NCBI GenBank assembly: GCA_946619625.1
Contig: CAMOMF010000152.1
Span: 1-9,314, forward strand
Reading direction: 5' to 3'
From: an uncultured Bacteroidales bacterium
GTDB taxonomy: Bacteria; Bacteroidota; Bacteroidia; Bacteroidales; Paludibacteraceae
Length of the DNA stretch: 9,314 nucleotides
Of this stretch, positions 6,579 to 9,314 are shown piece after piece. The notes beneath the pieces were generated by a model, which made no database searches, was not told the DNA's origin, and saw nothing but the letters and a program-made list of their open reading frames with translations. Each line of letters begins with the position of its first letter. Position 1 is the first letter of the stretch. Made by a program: the position numbers and the translations under genes.

Positions 6579-7803
6579 GCACGTAAAATATCTGGTAACC
6601 TACGTCGCAGTTGAAGCAACGGTGACGCAGGCAGTAGTCTTGGTATAAGTGGATAAACGTCTGGGAATCTGCCGCATCAGCAATCTCTACGCCCAACATC
6701 TCCCATCTCTCTACAACATGGTTTTTTTCTGCAGGAATGGTATGTAGCAATCGCAGAGCGTCTTCTTGCATGGATTCGGACGAATGTGCTTTCCCCCATG
6801 CGTATTTGTAGGGTATAACGCTGTTAATAAGCAGTAGGTCAATGGCTGCTTTGCCCATTTTGGCATTGTGCCAGTAGTTGGAGGCACTTACTGCAAACAG
6901 CCGTCTCAATTTCTTCAGGTCGGTTTCTTGCAGCATGCTGGCAAATAACGACTGGGTGTTGTATAGCAGGGAGGCGAACTGGGCAATGCGAACTTCCGGA
7001 AAATTCTGGGGACGCATGCGCATATGTTTCCACAGCGAGCCGTCTATGGGCGCAAGCGAGAACTTTTTCTGTAGGAAAATATACTCTCGCAGCAGGCTCG
7101 TCCGGTACTCGTCGGTGGCAGTGGTCTCGGTCAGCATTCCCGACTGCCCGTATAGCATGGCTTCCAACTGGAACAATGAACTGCGGTGTTTCTGCAAAAA
7201 TACCAGTGGCGTCTGTTTCGCCAATAGTTCGAACGGCAGACCGTTAGTGTGAAAACCAAAGTTGTGCGCCAGTGTAATATAGAATGCCTGCTCCCAAGCG
7301 TAATGCGTCTGTTGCAGTAGTTGCTCGATAGAGGCGTTCTTTTTCTCCATTCGGTCGCGAAGTAACGCGGCTTTCCAGTCTGTATGCAGCAATTCCGGAT
7401 GTCCCAACAACTGTTGGGCGCAGACAGACGTGCGATCCGAAAGCAAGTGCGCCAAGTATGTACTGTTCTCGGGGTAACGCAACTCACATTGAGGAATGGC
7501 TTCGCCTTGAGTGGTATAGACTTGCTTGTCTGCTTGGCGTACTACATGTAGAATAATGTTGTCATACGCCTTGTCACGCTGGTGACCATGTTTGTACCAG
7601 TCGCTCGCTTTGACGTGTATCTCCACATTGCCTGTCCATTCAATGCCGTCTATGCGGATAACCGCTCCACTAAAGTCCGGACCTTGGTCAAAATTGTGCT
7701 GCCCCACACTGATTACCTCTACAGGCTTGCCGTCTGTAGTGAATTGCAGCATGGAGCGGAAAAGCCCCTTGAACCAGATGTATTGCAGCAGTAATTCAGG
7801 CAT
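6565..7803 (-). CDS. DUF2851 family protein
   Basis: This 412-residue soluble protein has no signal peptide or membrane segment. The N-terminal third matches the DUF2851 family (PF11013), with DGKPVEVISVG (24-34), GPDFSGAVI (41-49), GNVEIHVKASDWYKHGH (58-74) and DNIILHVV (81-88). The C-terminus carries the CxxxxCxxC pattern (C391, C396, C399) seen in relatives. The function is unknown. The visible pattern is a cluster of acidic residues and histidines (D43, E61, H63, D68, H72, H74, H86) that could bind a metal, and the three C-terminal cysteines could form part of a zinc site. The remainder is mainly helical. Length and start (ATG at 7801-7803, directly before the conserved LLQYIW) are normal for the family. 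It lies 26 bases after the deacetylase gene and its end overlaps the start of the lipoprotein gene by 14 bases. Confidence 0.88.
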   Translation of the reverse strand: MPELLLQYIWFKGLFRSMLQFTTDGKPVEVISVGQHNFDQGPDFSGAVIRIDGIEWTGNVEIHVKASDWYKHGHQRDKAYDNIILHVVRQADKQVYTTQGEAIPQCELRYPENSTYLAHLLSDRTSVCAQQLLGHPELLHTDWKAALLRDRMEKKNASIEQLLQQTHYAWEQAFYITLAHNFGFHTNGLPFELLAKQTPLVFLQKHRSSLFQLEAMLYGQSGMLTETTATDEYRTSLLREYIFLQKKFSLAPIDGSLWKHMRMRPQNFPEVRIAQFASLLYNTQSLFASMLQETDLKKLRRLFAVSASNYWHNAKMGKAAIDLLLINSVIPYKYAWGKAHSSESMQEDALRLLHTIPAEKNHVVERWEMLGVEIADAADSQTFIHLYQDYCLRHRCFNCDVGYQIFYVHEKN

Positions 7804-7829
7804 GTGTTACGTCCGTTTTTTGAGCTCGG

Positions 7830-8462
7830 TTACAGGGTTTTCAGTTCATAACCATTGGCAAGCCAGAAGTCGATGACTTGAGGCAGCACAGTCAGCATGC
7901 GGTCTGCTGATTTCAGGCTGTCATGAAACACCACAATAGACCCCTCCCGTGTATATCGCTGCACAATCTGTAGCAGTTTGTCGGCACTGTAACGGAGGTT
8001 GTAGTCATGGGTGAGCACGTCCCATAGAATCACCTCGTAACCGGTATTCTTCAGCTCGCGCATTTGTGAACGCCGTATTCTGCCATACGGCGGACGGAAC
8101 AGAGGCTTTTCTTTGCGGCGCGAATGACGGTGAATCAACTCGTCGCATGCCGACACATCCCGCATGTATTCGGCAACGGAGGTCTTCAATCCTGGCAGGT
8201 GATGAAACGTATGATTGCCCACGCGGTGACCCTCTGACACAATCTGGTCCAGCAACTCGGGGTATTTGCGTACGTTATCCCCAACCACGAAAAAGGTGGC
8301 TTTCACCTGCTTTTCGCGAAGGATGGCCAATATGTGCGGCGTCACCTCAGGAATAGGTCCGTCGTCAAATGTCAAATACACTGCAGCGTCTCTGCGCCAA
8401 GTAGCACCTCGGTAGAGACGCTGCAGCCACGTGGGAAATTGATATAATGGTCTGAACAACAC
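7830..8462 (-). CDS. Polysaccharide deacetylase, NodB domain
   Basis: This 210-residue protein is a nearly bare NodB domain (PF01522, carbohydrate esterase family 4), which removes acetyl groups from N-acetylglucosamine-type sugars in glycans. All five motifs are present: TFDDG (31-35, D33 catalytic and D34 metal-binding), HTFHH (H84 and H88 metal-binding), RPPYG (123-127), WDVLTHDY (147-154), and VVFHDS with H180. It should therefore be active with a divalent metal. There is no signal peptide. The N-terminus LFRPLYQFPTWLQRLYRGA is mildly hydrophobic and could touch the membrane. The start is GTG at 8460-8462, because an in-frame TGA lies 21 bases upstream and no ATG lies between. It follows the sugar kinase stop by 10 bases. 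The substrate could be peptidoglycan, a cell-surface glycan or a small amino sugar. Confidence 0.9.
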   Translation of the reverse strand: MLFRPLYQFPTWLQRLYRGATWRRDAAVYLTFDDGPIPEVTPHILAILREKQVKATFFVVGDNVRKYPELLDQIVSEGHRVGNHTFHHLPGLKTSVAEYMRDVSACDELIHRHSRRKEKPLFRPPYGRIRRSQMRELKNTGYEVILWDVLTHDYNLRYSADKLLQIVQRYTREGSIVVFHDSLKSADRMLTVLPQVIDFWLANGYELKTL

Positions 8463-8472
8463 TATATATTGC

Positions 8473-9314
8473 TTAATTGTTCATCGGTGCCTGTGCGGCC
8501 ACATCCCATGCCAGCGAACTGGCACCCAAAATGGCGGCGTCAGAGTCTTTCAGCGTGGATACCAGCACCTTCACCTTGTCCCTCCACAACGGCATAACGT
8601 TCTCGTTCAGCGCCTTTACAATCGGGTCCATTATCCAGTGACCCGACTTTGTCAAACCGCCAAACAGAATAATGGCTTCAGGAGCGGAGAACGCTACAAA
8701 GTCTGCCAGTTTTTGTCCTAACATCGAACCCGTGAAGTCAAATATCTCCTTGGCTATTTCGTCACCCGCTTCAGCAGCTTTGAACACGTCGTACGAGGTG
8801 ATATGGTCAATGTCCAATTTGCGGAGCAACGTATCCTTACTGCTGTTCTCAATGATTTCTTTTGCCGAACGGGCGACACCCGTTGCCGAAGCGTATGCCT
8901 CAATACAACCTTTCTGTCCGCAGCCGCATTGACGTCCTTCCGGTCCGTGAACAATCTTGGTATGTCCCAGTTCTCCGGCAAAACCATCGTGACCATACAC
9001 CACTTTGCCGTCTATCACGATACCCGAACCTACGCCCGTGCCCAGCGTAATCTCTATGAAGTTCTTCATACCACGGGCGGCACCGTATGTCATTTCGCCC
9101 ATGGCGGCGGCATTGGCATCATTGGTGATACGGCAGGGCACACCCATCCGTTCCGCTATCATCTTGGCGAACGGTATACAGCCCTTCCATGGCAGGTTCG
9201 GGGCATACTCGATACAGCCGGTATAATAGTTGCCGTTAGGCATTCCGGCACCCACACCCTGCACGTTCTCCATGCCGCCAAAACCTTCGGAAATCTTCTT
9301 CGTTTCTGCCAACA
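8473..9314 (-). CDS. ROK-family sugar kinase, probably glucokinase; N-terminus outside window
   Basis: The last 279 residues are visible and the frame is open to the right edge. The TTG codon at 9310-9312 is an internal leucine rather than a start, because the N-terminal DxGGT phosphate-binding motif is missing and complete relatives have about 320 residues. Numbering from that leucine, the catalytic aspartate is D65 in TNDANAAAMGE. The ATP-site glycine motif is ITLGTGVGSGIVIDGKV (88-104), the sugar-binding GELGH is at 113-117, and the ROK zinc signature is CGCGQKGCIE (C129, C131, C136, with H117). ALFGG-type nucleotide binding is seen as ILFGGLTKSG. The protein phosphorylates a hexose, most likely glucose, in the cytoplasm. 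No helix-turn-helix domain is in the visible part, but the N-terminus cannot be checked. The tight link to the deacetylase suggests shared expression, and amino sugars are an alternative substrate. Confidence 0.93.
   Translation of the reverse strand, partial: LAETKKISEGFGGMENVQGVGAGMPNGNYYTGCIEYAPNLPWKGCIPFAKMIAERMGVPCRITNDANAAAMGEMTYGAARGMKNFIEITLGTGVGSGIVIDGKVVYGHDGFAGELGHTKIVHGPEGRQCGCGQKGCIEAYASATGVARSAKEIIENSSKDTLLRKLDIDHITSYDVFKAAEAGDEIAKEIFDFTGSMLGQKLADFVAFSAPEAIILFGGLTKSGHWIMDPIVKALNENVMPLWRDKVKVLVSTLKDSDAAILGASSLAWDVAAQAPMNN

Noticed and set aside
9310..9312. TTG as the start codon of the ROK kinase
   Set aside because: The open frame continues to the window edge and the conserved N-terminal nucleotide-binding part is missing, so this is an internal leucine.

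Overview
The window looks like a chromosomal segment from a Bacteroidota bacterium, most likely order Bacteroidales. Three things suggest this: the protein set (a Big_5-type Ig-like lipoprotein, a DUF2851 protein, and a ROK kinase followed by a NodB deacetylase), a promoter candidate with the Bacteroidota -7 pattern TAnnTTTG, and start codons with no clear Shine-Dalgarno sequence. Genus cannot be fixed from the sequence. A Prevotella- or Bacteroides-like organism is a guess based on a base composition near 50% GC.

Every recognised gene is on the minus strand, so transcription runs from high to low coordinates. The order is: ROK-family sugar kinase (cut by the right edge), NodB polysaccharide deacetylase, DUF2851 protein, Ig-like (Big_5) lipoprotein, PnuC-type vitamin transporter, serine-hydrolase lipoprotein, membrane-anchored metallo-beta-lactamase-fold hydrolase, and a one-domain voltage-gated cation channel. 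The first seven are packed tightly. Two junctions are TAATG (stop and start share one base), one is a 14-base overlap, and the gaps are 10, 26 and about 13 bases. This fits one transcript whose promoter lies beyond the right edge. A 60-base gap with a 54-base imperfect palindrome separates the hydrolase from the channel gene. An intrinsic terminator follows the channel gene.

Beyond that terminator, a new minus-strand unit begins. It has a promoter candidate near 784-815, a leader of about 145 bases, and a Na+/phosphate symporter gene cut by the left edge. The leader ends in a strong terminator-like hairpin plus U-tract only 19 bases before the symporter start codon, which suggests transcription attenuation or a short RNA. 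This is the least explained part of the window.

The operon holds mostly envelope and small-molecule functions: sugar phosphorylation, glycan deacetylation, nucleoside-vitamin uptake, two lipoproteins, an anchored hydrolase and an ion channel. No single pathway joins them. I saw no tRNA, rRNA, CRISPR array, insertion sequence, phage or defence gene.
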